Assembly (NCBI GenBank): GCA_033297205.1 | Contig: MU859510.1 | Location: 1 to 11,643 of the forward strand | Reading direction: 5' to 3' | Origin: Pseudoneurospora amorphoporcata | Taxonomy: Eukaryota; Ascomycota; Sordariomycetes; Sordariales; Sordariaceae | Length of the DNA stretch: 11,643 nt | In this document: piece after piece, positions 1 through 8,437 of the stretch | How the letters are laid out: the number at the start of each line of letters is the position of its first letter | Position numbering within the stretch: position 1 is the first letter of the stretch | Notes under the pieces: model-generated | What the model was told of the DNA's origin: nothing | What the model saw: the letters and a program-made list of their open reading frames with translations, nothing else | Databases searched by the model: none | Program-made: the position numbers and the translations under genes

Positions 1-1566
1 GCCGCCGGGCATTCATAAGGCTGATGCCAGGCGTTGAGGCTCTGCTAAGCCTTGGCAACCCTAACCTAAAACTGTGGGCAAATGTCCGTGTGACACCCTC
101 ATCGGCTCTCGCGATAGCACCACTTCTGCTCTTGGTGCACCTGGTTTTGTGGTGGTGATGCCGTCGCAAATGACACCGTGGATTTCGGAGAGCCAATAAA
201 CCAAATAGCCAACCGGTGTATTGGAGCAAGTAATCGAAAGGAAACAATTAGATCAAAAGGATCATGGACCCAAGCGCCGTTTGTGGGGATTGTTTCAAGG
301 ATAGGAAACAGATATCCTCCGAGAACCATGCGTGGGGCCATCTGTGAAACTGGCTACGCGTCATGAGCTTCAGGTTTCCCCAAGTCAGTCTTTCAGCCGA
401 CTGGAGCTCTTGGGCAGCATAGAACTCCTCAAAAGATTTGTGGAGGGCGTCAATTGAAATGGAACTGGTTCGTGAGGATGGCCTCGAATGGCACAAAGGC
501 AATGCCAGCCTGAAACGGCACGTGAGGTTTGAATAGTTGAGCGGGACTTTGAAGCGCACCTCGCTCGGAGTGGGCGCGTCCTTCATTTGTGTCACTGCAC
601 TTTCTCGGGCAGGCAAACCATCAACACAACAGGTCCTGGAGGGTACTGACCGGGGGGGAGTTTGGGGAGATGCGGGGTCCTGCGGGACCTGAGCAGTGGT
701 GATCCACAATTCAGGGGCACTATATGCCAAGACAAACAAACTTCCGCATTTGTCGCGTATGAACCCCAGTGAGATGTTGCAGGCCGATGTTCTTTCTCGA
801 CGATGTTGACGATAATTAATGATTTAAGGCGATTATTTATGACAATTCAGAATGTTTACCTACTGTACATTATAAGGGATTCAGCGTTACAGTTCTTGTG
901 GAATCGAAGCTCTGCCGAACACCAACTTCCCGGCTGCGCCTGGCAATCTCCAATCGTCTGTGAAAAGCGGGGCACAAAATATTTGGCCCGTCGTCGTGAG
1001 ATTCAAGTTATTACCTTCTGGGAAAGCATAATCGAGTGTTGAGCACACAGAAATAAGTGGTTAGAATTTTCCTATCGAGTTCAAAACAATTCAAACCACT
1101 TGAAAGGTGCTCATAACAATATTATCGGTTCGGTAAACGAGTGTCTAACTAAACTTTCTCGCCCGCCCCATTTCTTGTAGATTGCATCGCGGTTTCCACA
1201 TTTCCAGCAACGCATGCACGGCCGATGCCCGAGCCCGGTTCGATATTTCCGTCGTCCCCATCTTGTTCCGCTACTCCTTCCTTTTTCCAGATTAGTGGCA
1301 CGAAGCACGTCGGCCCCTCTTTCCATTGCTTGATACCTGAGAGAACCGCAACTTTTCACGACACGAGGGGCGGAAGGAGCAGTTAATGCAGGTAGCTGTA
1401 ACGCCCTGTAAATTTGAGGTATCTGCGTGCCCATACATGGTGATTTTCACGTGTTACTTGACTTGTAAGCAACATACCTGCGAACGCGTCTCGGGCACTG
1501 GCAGCCCCTCACCATCAGATTTCACCACGACCCGGTCACGGGAGCCTTCAGTTGCTGACGGGCAGT
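1..1566. other. Left end, no defensible gene
   Basis: Several short frames are open on both strands here, but none has a recognisable domain or a consistent exon chain. Some stretches on the minus strand (around 905-1060 and 1148-1350) read as plausible protein and have acceptor-like CAG sites nearby. Overlapping frames of the same stretches look equally plausible, so I treat them as noise. No tRNA or 5S rRNA signature was seen. Confidence 0.5.
248..586 (-). CDS. Possible small hypothetical protein, weak
   Basis: An ATG-started minus-strand frame of 112 codons begins MKDAPTPSEV and ends at a TAA. The frame is open further upstream to about 739, but only from a non-ATG codon. I recognise no domain, signal peptide or membrane segment. 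Codon third positions lean towards G and C in the first half, which is mildly coding-like. Around 99-341 an overlapping minus-strand frame reads equally well, so the end of this model may be wrong or a frameshift or intron may lie near 330. It could equally be a chance open frame. No splice sites or neighbours support it. Confidence 0.18.
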   Translation of the reverse strand: MKDAPTPSEVRFKVPLNYSNLTCRFRLALPLCHSRPSSRTSSISIDALHKSFEEFYAAQELQSAERLTWGNLKLMTRSQFHRWPHAWFSEDICFLSLKQSPQTALGSMILLI

Positions 1567-1908
1567 ATGGAGGTAATCGATCACACTTCTGATGCATTCT
1601 GGTCCAACTTGAAGATATCGGCATTCTACCCCGGCATTTGGGAAAGCACAACTTGCAAGCTCATGGAGGACGGAGTGGAACATGAAAGACGACGGAAATT
1701 GAGTAAGTAATATCAGTTTCTGTATGTCTATCTCTCAGTTTCCCTTCTCTGAATTTCAGATTCCCTCCTGTCCTTGCGCCCATCCAAGTCTATGCCACCA
1801 TAAGGGCAGAACGGACCAAGAGAATATGGTTGCAATGTAGCTGAGTTCCTCTACCGCGAACAGACAACTGACGATTCGTTCTCTTATTCAGATAATAATA
1901 GGAAGTAG
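1567..1908 (+). CDS. Tentative three-exon small protein, unknown function
   Basis: An ATG at 1567 opens a frame beginning MEVIDHTSDAFW. Exon 1 runs 1567-1706. An intron at 1707-1759 (GTAATA donor, TTTCAG acceptor, 53 bases) joins in phase to exon 2 (1760-1836), which contains FPPVLAPIQVYA. A second intron at 1837-1891 (GTAGCT donor, AACTGAC branch-like site, ATTCAG acceptor, 55 bases) leads to a tiny exon ending YNNRK and TAG at 1908. The spliced product would be 77 residues. No family is recognised. Support comes only from phase-consistent introns and acceptable protein composition. The first donor competes with a better-matching GTAAGT four bases earlier, which would give a different C-terminus stopping at 1801. 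The frame is open upstream to about 1465, so a further 5' exon is possible. A pseudogene or chance reading is also possible. Confidence 0.22.
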
Positions 1909-2302
1909 ACTCCCCAGAAAAAAAGAGGATGCACCCCATCAGCAGAAGAAGTGAGAGTAGAATAAGAAGAACGGGAATTCCCATATGATGGGGTGCCCAA
2001 CTGATTTCTTCCACTTCTTCCGTACCATCCGACTTGGTAAGAAAAAGAAGAAGAACAACCGCAACTGATATGCAGAATGACGCCCAAAATCATGCCCAAC
2101 GCACGCTAACGCCTGCCTGCCACCACCATACCATCGCTTCAGAATTCCTTGACAATCAAACTCCATTCCCTGATGCGAGATATCACGAACAATCCCAACC
2201 ATTGCTGCGTTTCTTTTCAGTAGATGGTCATTCAGATCCAGAGCAGAGATGTCATGGCTCTGTGAGTCGGCAGAAAGGGTTCATTTGAAATGACCCATCC
2301 CT
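1909..2302. other. Intergenic, purine-rich stretch
   Basis: This interval separates the tentative gene ending at 1908 from the 3' end of the minus-strand coiled-coil gene. It includes AAG/GAA-rich runs (about 1941-1973 and 2040-2055). These make chance leucine-rich or lysine-rich frames on opposite strands. No gene is supported. Confidence 0.5.
1931..1996. repeat. 11-base inverted repeat
   Basis: The arm GCACCCCATCA at 1931-1941 is perfectly complementary to TGATGGGGTGC at 1986-1996. The 44-base spacer is purine-rich. It could be a chance hairpin or a binding site. Nothing else supports a function. Confidence 0.5.
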
Positions 2303-3283
2303 TCAGAACTGCGATGATGGCAAGTGGGCCATCTTGCCCTCCAAAACCTGGCGCTCTTCAACGGTGATATCCGGGCCGTCGTGAAGAAGTCGTGCGGCAG
2401 CGGTACGAACAGACTCCATCTCCTTCAGCGCGTGATCGTTGATCATCGTGAGCATGTCCTCCTTCCTCTTCAAAGCCTGGATGTGAGTCATGAGGAAGTC
2501 GATGGTCTTTCTCATCGCCACCATCTCAGCCTTGGCCTCGAGAAGCTCGTCCTGCATGCGGGCGCCCCAGGATTCAACATCCGGGTCCATGGGTGCGACC
2601 TGCGCTGCTTCCAACTCCATGAGCATCGGAGGCGGTGATGGCGGGCCGGGGATGCTGTGGTTCCGGATGGCGTTTAGCTTCTTCCTCAGCTGTTTGGCTC
2701 GCCTGAGCTCCGCGGCTGCTCTGTCTGCTTCAATCCTCTTGGCTTCCCTCTCGCCCTGCTCTCTGATCTTCTTCCGGCGCAAGGTCTCGGCACGCTTTTG
2801 AGTCTTGCTGCGCTTCTTCTTGGGGGCCTCTGCGGACGGAGAAGCGCTGCCGGTTTCCGGCAGAGTCATGGTCAACTCAGCCAAGTCTTTGTAGACGGGC
2901 TGACTGAAGGTGAAGACATCGCCACTGGTGTCGGTGCCGAAGCCAAAATCGACCTGGCCGGTGGTGTCGACTTGGCCGGAGGTGGTGGACTTGGGGGAAG
3001 TTTGGGAGGACGTGGAGCCGAACCTCATGGTAGCCTCGGAGCTATGTCCACTGCTGGCATGACGAGTCTTCTCGATCTTCTGGGCAATGTCCTCAATCTG
3101 CTGCTTGATTTTCTGCATCTTGAAAGGATCCACGCCGTCAAAGTGTTTGTTGTCGGCCTTCCGAGTGCGAGACCTTGACCTCGCACGTTTGTTCGAGCTA
3201 TCATCGGAAGAAGCGTCCTCGTTGCCCGAGGATGATCGCTTGCGGCAAACAACCGGCATGGGGGACGACATGAGAGCCGGCAT
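2303..3283 (-). CDS. Hypothetical charged coiled-coil protein, probably nuclear
   Basis: This single uninterrupted frame encodes 326 residues from an ATG at 3283 to a TGA at 2303. No enzymatic domain is recognised. Residues 14-42 are rich in Ser, Arg and Lys with an SR-like basic run (RARSRSRTRK, 33-42) that could act as a nuclear localisation signal. Residues 54-72 form a short amphipathic helix. A Ser/Thr-rich low-complexity segment (78-125) contains two TGQVD copies. A strongly basic predicted helix with heptad-like spacing covers about 155-205, beginning KKKRSKTQKR. After a proline-rich hinge (211-219), a second coiled-coil-like region covers about 240-300. There is no signal peptide or membrane segment. 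The next Met (residue 5) is an alternative start. The context gives no clue to its job: the 5' side is a repeat-containing non-coding region. Likely a lineage-restricted fungal protein. The gene call is fairly safe and its function is unknown. Confidence 0.75.
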   Translation of the reverse strand: MPALMSSPMPVVCRKRSSSGNEDASSDDSSNKRARSRSRTRKADNKHFDGVDPFKMQKIKQQIEDIAQKIEKTRHASSGHSSEATMRFGSTSSQTSPKSTTSGQVDTTGQVDFGFGTDTSGDVFTFSQPVYKDLAELTMTLPETGSASPSAEAPKKKRSKTQKRAETLRRKKIREQGEREAKRIEADRAAAELRRAKQLRKKLNAIRNHSIPGPPSPPPMLMELEAAQVAPMDPDVESWGARMQDELLEAKAEMVAMRKTIDFLMTHIQALKRKEDMLTMINDHALKEMESVRTAAARLLHDGPDITVEERQVLEGKMAHLPSSQF

Positions 3284-4330
3284 GATAGATCTTTGATGGG
3301 ATATTGATAGGTGGTAATTTGCGGGATCTCAGTGCAGACCAAGGGTATCTGGGTAGCACTGCCGCCCTCGAACAAACAGCCTTGTACCGAGCCGGTTTTG
3401 TTGTTTTGTACGGTGCTTGGTAGACCAGAAGAAAGATGAGGATGTCGTCAAGACCGTGACCGAGGCCTGATCGTTGGCAAGCGAGGTTATGATCAGGGCT
3501 ACGGTTGAGGTCCTGGTCAGGGCTTTGACTCAGCGAGGTCGATGGATTGAGCTGGGACCCGAGGGTCGTTATGGTGCTTGGAAGAGAATGGGTCTGTGAT
3601 CAGGGCCGTGACCGAGCCTTGATCCTGGATGGACGAGGTTGTGATCAGGCTTCTGGTTGACTCAGGTAATGGTTTAGCCTCGACGACGCTGTGAATTGAC
3701 CTGGCACCCAAGGGTAATTGGCTCCTGGTGAATGTGGAGGTTGTCTTACCGGACACCGCACTCCCTGATGGTCGTCACTTCGGGAGCCGTACTGTACGAA
3801 GTGGCACTGCTGTCGTTCAAGTCAGGGCTGTATGTGCTGTTGTGAATGGGTGTTGACCTAAACTTACGGTCTTGAGGCTGTCAGCTAAGAGCGAGTTCTT
3901 GTGCTGACAGCAAGTTGGCAGGAGTTTTTAAAAGTTGGTTGTTAGGAGAAGAAAGCATCGGGTAACCTGCGAGGCCTGATATAGTTTTCACGTGAAAGTG
4001 TCTGCTTCTGTGGGCTTCTTTGAGGCTTGCAGGGGGCAGAACTCAATGCTTCGGATGGAGGGCTGTGGTCGAGTGAATGGGGAAAAGTTAGGATGAAGAG
4101 GCTAAAGATACAAAAAGGTTGAAGAAATACCGTTTGTCACCAGCACGAGTTCGGTGATCAGCAGTCAAGGTTTATTTTTTTAAATCCCAGCTGGTTACTC
4201 TAGGTCGATACTTGCCCGGCGGAAGAACAGCCACACAAATTTACAACACCATTGGAGAGTGAATGTGAGATGGACCGTGTCGCTGGTAATCCCCTCAGGT
4301 TTCATGCCCGCCCGCGGGAAGTCCACCACC
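3284..4330. other. Intergenic region between coiled-coil gene and cellulase
   Basis: This roughly 1 kb contains the upstream region of the minus-strand gene starting at 3283 and the 3' flank of the cellulase ending at 4331. Apart from the degenerate repeat near 3408-3757 it shows no supported gene. A 7-base inverted repeat (CACTTCG at 3776-3782, CGAAGTG at 3797-3803) lies within it. The short open frame at 3517-3756 falls inside the repeat and is not convincing. Confidence 0.5.
3408..3757. repeat. Degenerate tandem repeat, period about 150 bases
   Basis: Two diverged units start with CCGTGACCGAG at 3454 and 3606, a period of 152. Matching landmarks recur in order: CGAGGTTATGATCAG against CGAGGTTGTGATCAG, then GGTTGA, then GGGACCCGAGGGT against GGCACCCAAGGGT. 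A partial copy precedes them: GGTGCTTGG occurs at 3412 and again at 3573, with a degenerate GGCTCCTGG at 3720. Indels shift the period between about 147 and 161. The array lies 5' of the coiled-coil gene and may affect its promoter, but no function is shown. Confidence 0.65.
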
Positions 4331-5735
4331 TTATACAGCCTGAGTCGAACCAATATCGCCCCATTTGATGTTGGAAAAAGTGACTGTGACGTCCGGCGTC
4401 TTCTGGGCAATCTTGGCCGGCTTCCCTTCACCGTCCCGGCATGGCCCGTTTTGCCCGGCGTCCAACCATTTCATGGAGTCGGCTTCGGAGTTCCAAATAC
4501 TGAATACCATAACCATACCGCGACCCAGCGCCTGACCCATCGTCTTCAACCCATCCATCTGTGCATGGTCACCGAAGTCCCGAGCATTGCAGTATCCCTC
4601 CGTCAACGCGCCTTCAAATTTGCCACCGCTAGGCGAAATATTGGCCTTTTTGAGAGCCTTGATATTCGAGACGGAGGTGCTTGGAATCGTCTTTCCATCC
4701 TGAATGTAGAGCCTCCTGATCTCGCCGAGGGCGCCAGTCGTCGAATTGTTATCCGTCAAGAAGCGGGTGACGACTGTAAACGGCCGAGAGGTGTCAACCT
4801 TGTGTTCCTCGCCCTTGCCGTAGAACTCTGGGGCGCCAAGCCTGAACGGATTAATTCCGCAGCCTTTCCTGGCGCAAACACCCTTTCCTCCCTTATTCAA
4901 ACACTCCTCCTCACCGTTGCACAGGAAGGGCCCTGTGTGGTTGCAAGGATGCGAGGTCATGGTCGTGGCGCGCGAGTTGGCTTCCCAGATGTCCATTTCG
5001 CTGCAGCAAGCACCGGAGGAATTAAGGTTTACCTGAGGTGTAACAAACAAAAGTTAGAAGAGATGGAAACGAATCGTTGAGATGAAGATTGGGGGGGCCT
5101 TCACTTACCACGCCATTGATGAAATCGCTCCGAGGACACTGCGCATCGCAGTACCCGGTCCCATACTTCGCCCCAGCCGGGTTGAGGTTACTTTTCCCGC
5201 CCGAGAAGTCCATCTCGGACAGATACAGCGCGCCGTTCATGCCGCACCCAATGTTGGACGCATCCACCTGGAAGCTGATTTCCTGATTCAGCAGCTGGAT
5301 CGGCTCGTACTTCTCGCCATCCTCCGCGAGGAGGTACACCCGCGGACTGACTCCCCTGTGCTCCTTCCCATCAAAGAGATAATTGCGCAGCGTCACGGCC
5401 GTGTCGCTCGCCAGCACGCCCAAGCTGCCGTATTCCACGCCCTCAAGGATGCAGTTCTTGGCGCAGGTGGCCTCGTCCGGGCAGAGCGTCTTGTTGGCGG
5501 CGGAGCATTCGATAATCTCGCCTTGGGTGTTGTGGAAGGGCCGGTGCCGCGAGTCGGCGACGAGATACGTTTTCTGGCTCTTGCAGCCGCCGAATTTGGT
5601 GCATTTTTGTGTGCGCAGACGGGGTGGGAATTCGGGGATGCCGGTGCCGATTTGTTGGGCTGTTGCTGCCTCAGTGAAAATGGAAAGGAGGGAGGCGGAG
5701 GACAGCAGTAAACTGCTGAGTTTCCGGGAGATCAT
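4331..5735 (-). CDS. Secreted GH7 endoglucanase (beta-1,4-glucanase), no CBM
   Basis: Exon 1 is 5735-5109 and exon 2 is 5032-4331. The 76-base intron (5108-5033) has a GTAAGT donor, a CTAAC branch site and a CTCAG acceptor, and joins in phase 0 for a 442-residue precursor. I chose the ATG at 5735 because it begins a secretion signal (hydrophobic residues 6-20, likely cleavage after ATA at 26, mature N-terminus QQIGTG), although the frame is open further upstream. The family hydrolyses internal beta-1,4 bonds of cellulose with retention. The signature EMDIWE supplies nucleophile E221, D223 and acid/base E226, and H237 lies in the conserved SHPC. There are 18 cysteines in the mature chain, giving nine disulfides as in Humicola-type EGI. 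The short loops and the ending WGDIGST followed by three residues indicate the endoglucanase subtype rather than cellobiohydrolase. No linker or CBM1 follows. N-glycosylation sequons occur at 81, 213, 240, 304/305 and 340. Confidence 0.95.
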
Positions 5736-7168
5736 GTTGCTTGCCAAAGTGACTGTGCGAGAAGTTGACCGGTGTGGATGTTCGAGTAACCGCTGAGTAT
5801 ACCGGGCGTACTTCAGGTGTTGAAGGCGGATTGTTCCCAGTGGCAAGAACAAAGGAGCTTTTTCCAGTACGTTGGCGCTTGTATTTCTTTGCCTTGGTCG
5901 GGGACTTGGGGACAAGAAAGCCTTTGTATCCTTCACAATGTTCTCGTGTCCTCAAGGACCGCGGCCTGGATCTTGAAGTGTACTCGTAATCACACCCGAG
6001 GCTCTCCCTTTTCTTGTCTTTCTCCTGTCGAAAAGCTGAAAATGAGCATTAGGTGGATCTTATACATGAGATAAGATGTCGGTCAGGAGCGACGGTGCAT
6101 TCCTCAGTCCGTTCGAGTCACCGACTCCGATCATTGGGCTTCGTCACTAGTCAGTGGATAAACTGAAACATGAAAGGCTGGCGTCCAGGAGCAACTCACA
6201 GACAGGCTCACAGGCTCACAGGAAAATCATCGTTGTTTCAACTTGATGGTGCATTTGGGATCGTATAGGGTAGATGCTGCAACAACTTTGACATGACACA
6301 ATGCTGACTGGAATGTTCCTTGCAGCTGGGTCGGCGGCTGGACCGAGATACACGTATGCACGTGGGTGTTTGCGCCTCAACGGAATGGCGCCGGCACTTG
6401 CAATTTTAACAGCATCGTACCGACCCGGGGCGTTTGAGATACATCTTGTACACTTTCCGTCCCCAGAACCCAGAAAGAGACGGAAATAAGGGTCCTTCTT
6501 ATCGTGCACCTTCCTTACTATTTGTGTCCGAGTTTCATGTCAAAAAGGTTGGGGCATGGGAAGGCTGGTCAGGATCCGGGGGGTCACCTGACCCCTGGTC
6601 CTGACGAAAAGGTATGTAGCCGCCATCGTTTTTCTTTATGTACTCTTTCTTATTCGTCGGTGCCTGAAAGGGGCTGTCTAATTTCCAGGAACAGGGGGAG
6701 CGGGTAAAGGTTACGTACATAGACACCAGATCCGTCATCCGTCAATCTCATATGTAACAGCAAACTCCCAGACATGGACAAACAACACCCAGGTACTCCC
6801 AGCCCATCTCCTAAGCAGCGAACTGACACTTTCCCTTACAGGAAATTTCCACATACATTGGCGATAAGGTTGGGATTGTTCAAGATATAGGATACGAACA
6901 AGGGAGAACGAGGAGTGGTTCACACTAGAGACCTTGACTGTCATGATCGCAGGAAAGAATAACATGAGAAAACAAAAGGAGAAGAGGACAATACCAGATT
7001 CAAGACCCTATCTGGACTTCATTCCGCGCATAGATAGGACCTTCTCCCCAAAGACACCCAAACCCAAAACAACCTGACCTTCCATACTAAATATCCATCC
7101 TCAAACTCCAACATTCACATTACCCTTCAGAACCATCCTTTCACCAATGATCAAACAGTTACTTCTTC
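5736..7168. other. Upstream region of the cellulase, no gene seen
   Basis: This gap of about 1.4 kb has no supported coding region. The part next to 5735 should contain the cellulase promoter and 5' UTR. A TATA-like GTATAC lies at 5797-5802 (about 60 bases upstream of the ATG) and another TATAAG on the minus strand near 6060-6066. Neither is compelling. I found no GGCTAA (Xyr1/XlnR-type) site in the first kilobase. Some SYGGRG hexamers (CreA-type) occur at 6425-6430, 6461-6466 and near 6577, which is not above what chance would give. A small tandem AGGCTCAC pair lies near 6205-6220. Confidence 0.45.
6568..6605. repeat. Nested palindrome upstream of the cellulase
   Basis: The core GGGGTCA (6580-6586), CC, TGACCCC (6589-6595) is a perfect inverted repeat with a 2-base centre. 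The arms continue imperfectly outwards: GTCAGGATCC on the left (from 6568) against GGTCCTGAC on the right (to 6605). A dimeric transcription-factor site or a hairpin are both possible. It lies about 830 bases upstream of the cellulase start. Confidence 0.5.
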
Positions 7169-7903
7169 CTAGTCCACCTCCTTGTCATCCACCTCCTGAC
7201 AATCTACTACCTTCTTAGCCTCCTCTGTCTTTTTAGCCTCTTCCGCCTTCTTCCGAATTCTCTCAGCCTTGGCCGCCTCCAAGTTGAGTTGCTCATCCAC
7301 TGCCTTACCCACTCTATTGGCAAAATTTGCGGCAAAACTTTTGGCCATGTCCGCCATGCGCCGGGTCGAATAGTTGATGGGAGCATCCCCAGCAACGCTG
7401 TCGCTGAGGCTCTCTAAATAGTTGCCGATAAGCGCGACCTGCCTGGGATCGATGACGTTGTCTATTGTGTATGGCAAATCCCAGTTGAACTGGATTCTTC
7501 CTGTCTCATCGGGCGCGGTTATGGGGAGCAATGGCAGGTTTCGAGCGGGTTTCTTGACAGCTACTGGATTGTCAATGATGACAAAGTCATTCTGCTCGTC
7601 CTCCTCATCAGTGTCCTTCTCGGCGTCGGCGATACAGTCTGCGCAGCGAAAGGACGGGGATCTCTTGAGGTTAGTTGTGGTATTGGAGGTGTCGTTCTTG
7701 GACCAAAGTCTGTTGAGGAGTGGACCGCAGAGAGGGATGGTCCATGTTGATGCTGGCATGGATTGTTGCTGCTCAACCTCCTTGGAGTAGGAGGTATCGG
7801 TTTGGGTCGTCTCGATCGATTTCGCCTCAGTTGAGTCGGTCGCTTCGTCGGCTGGGGGCTTTGCGCCGAAGAGCTTTTGAAGGTGGGAAAAGATGGAGAA
7901 CAT
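7169..7903 (-). CDS. Hypothetical charged protein with C-terminal coiled coil
   Basis: The model encodes 244 residues from an ATG at 7903 to a stop at 7169, without introns. The frame stays open upstream to 8437, with an ATG at 8407 that would give 412 residues. I prefer the internal start because it is preceded by a pyrimidine-rich, 5'UTR-like stretch and a TATA-like ATATATGG on the minus strand near 8121-8130. The upstream extension also looks unlike the rest. The N-terminal 12 residues (MFSIFSHLQKLF) are amphipathic. A Ser/Thr/Gln-rich region follows (20-85), then a CADC pair (87-90), an acidic patch (95-105, EKDTDEEDEQ) and a more ordered segment with conserved-looking hydrophobics (107-200, including FNWDLPYTIDN and DPRQVALIGNYL). 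An Ala/Lys/Glu coiled coil (205-232) ends the protein. No family is recognised and no catalytic motif is seen. It is probably intracellular. Confidence 0.62.
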   Translation of the reverse strand: MFSIFSHLQKLFGAKPPADEATDSTEAKSIETTQTDTSYSKEVEQQQSMPASTWTIPLCGPLLNRLWSKNDTSNTTTNLKRSPSFRCADCIADAEKDTDEEDEQNDFVIIDNPVAVKKPARNLPLLPITAPDETGRIQFNWDLPYTIDNVIDPRQVALIGNYLESLSDSVAGDAPINYSTRRMADMAKSFAANFANRVGKAVDEQLNLEAAKAERIRKKAEEAKKTEEAKKVVDCQEVDDKEVD

Positions 7904-8120
7904 GATGAGATGGGGGTCCTCGGGCGGACTAGGCGATGGTAACGGAGGATGGATATGGGGTGACTTCCTGATTGACTGGCGTAATGACGATGAATGTTTT
8001 TGCGTGGGAAGCTCTTTCGACGCCCTTTCTATTTTGTATGCGCCCGTATGCCCGATTTCGATATCCAGGATGTAATGGGTGCTCGAAAATGCGGTAGGGA
8101 TGGATGGAGGGCGAAAAGGC

Positions 8121-8130
8121 CATATATCCA
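8121..8130 (-). promoter_or_regulatory. Possible TATA-like element for the 7903 start
   Basis: The minus strand reads GGATATATGG here, about 220 bases upstream of the ATG at 7903. CT-rich sequence follows downstream, as often seen near fungal transcription starts. Position and composition fit a core promoter but prove nothing. Confidence 0.25.
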
Positions 8131-8437
8131 TTAATCGCCTCTCGTTTCCTTCATTAACCGCCGAGGCCCGCGCACAATTGGATGAGTGCCTCAACTTCCG
8201 ATTGACAAAGCTGCCCAAGTCGTTGCCTCGGTCTTTCCTTTGTTCTGGCTTTGTGCTGGCGGCGCCTGCTAAAGGGATGCCGCTGCTTGTTGGATCCCGC
8301 ATGCCGCATTGGGTCCCAACACGCAGCCACGACCGGCATGTTGGTACTCGGGCGGCAGCATCAATCGACGCAACTTGGCAAAATTGACACTCGTCAGAAG
8401 AAGCCATGGATGCGAGTCCAGGACTCCCAAGAAGCAA

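Noticed and set aside
55..70. CCCTAACCTAAAA resembling telomeric repeat
   Set aside because: There is only one imperfect unit and no TTAGGG array, so it is a chance match.
1111..1434. Minus-strand 107-codon frame with a CxxC-like CMRCWKC motif
   Set aside because: Overlapping frames on the same strand look equally protein-like, there is no spacing typical of a zinc finger, and the composition is basic and random-looking.
1790..2014. Minus-strand frame with a leucine-rich, membrane-like segment
   Set aside because: The hydrophobic run is produced by a purine-rich AAG/GAA tract read on the other strand. No other feature supports a gene.
2798..3178. Plus-strand glycine-rich frame of 126 codons
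   Set aside because: It is antisense to the charged coiled-coil gene and results from its Ser/Thr/Pro codons.
4259..5080. A 273-codon plus-strand open frame
   Set aside because: It is antisense to exon 2 and the intron of the GH7 gene, which has clear family motifs. The plus-strand translation has no recognisable features.
5082..5711. A 209-codon plus-strand open frame
   Set aside because: It is the antisense shadow of GH7 exon 1, whose GC-rich codons leave few stops on the other strand.
6105..6135. GTTCGAGTC resembling a tRNA T-arm
   Set aside because: The flanks do not pair into a T-stem and no acceptor, D or anticodon arms are found at the right distances.
6425..6582. CreA-like SYGGRG hexamers upstream of the cellulase
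   Set aside because: The degenerate hexamer is expected by chance at this frequency, and the sites are 690 bases or more from the start codon.
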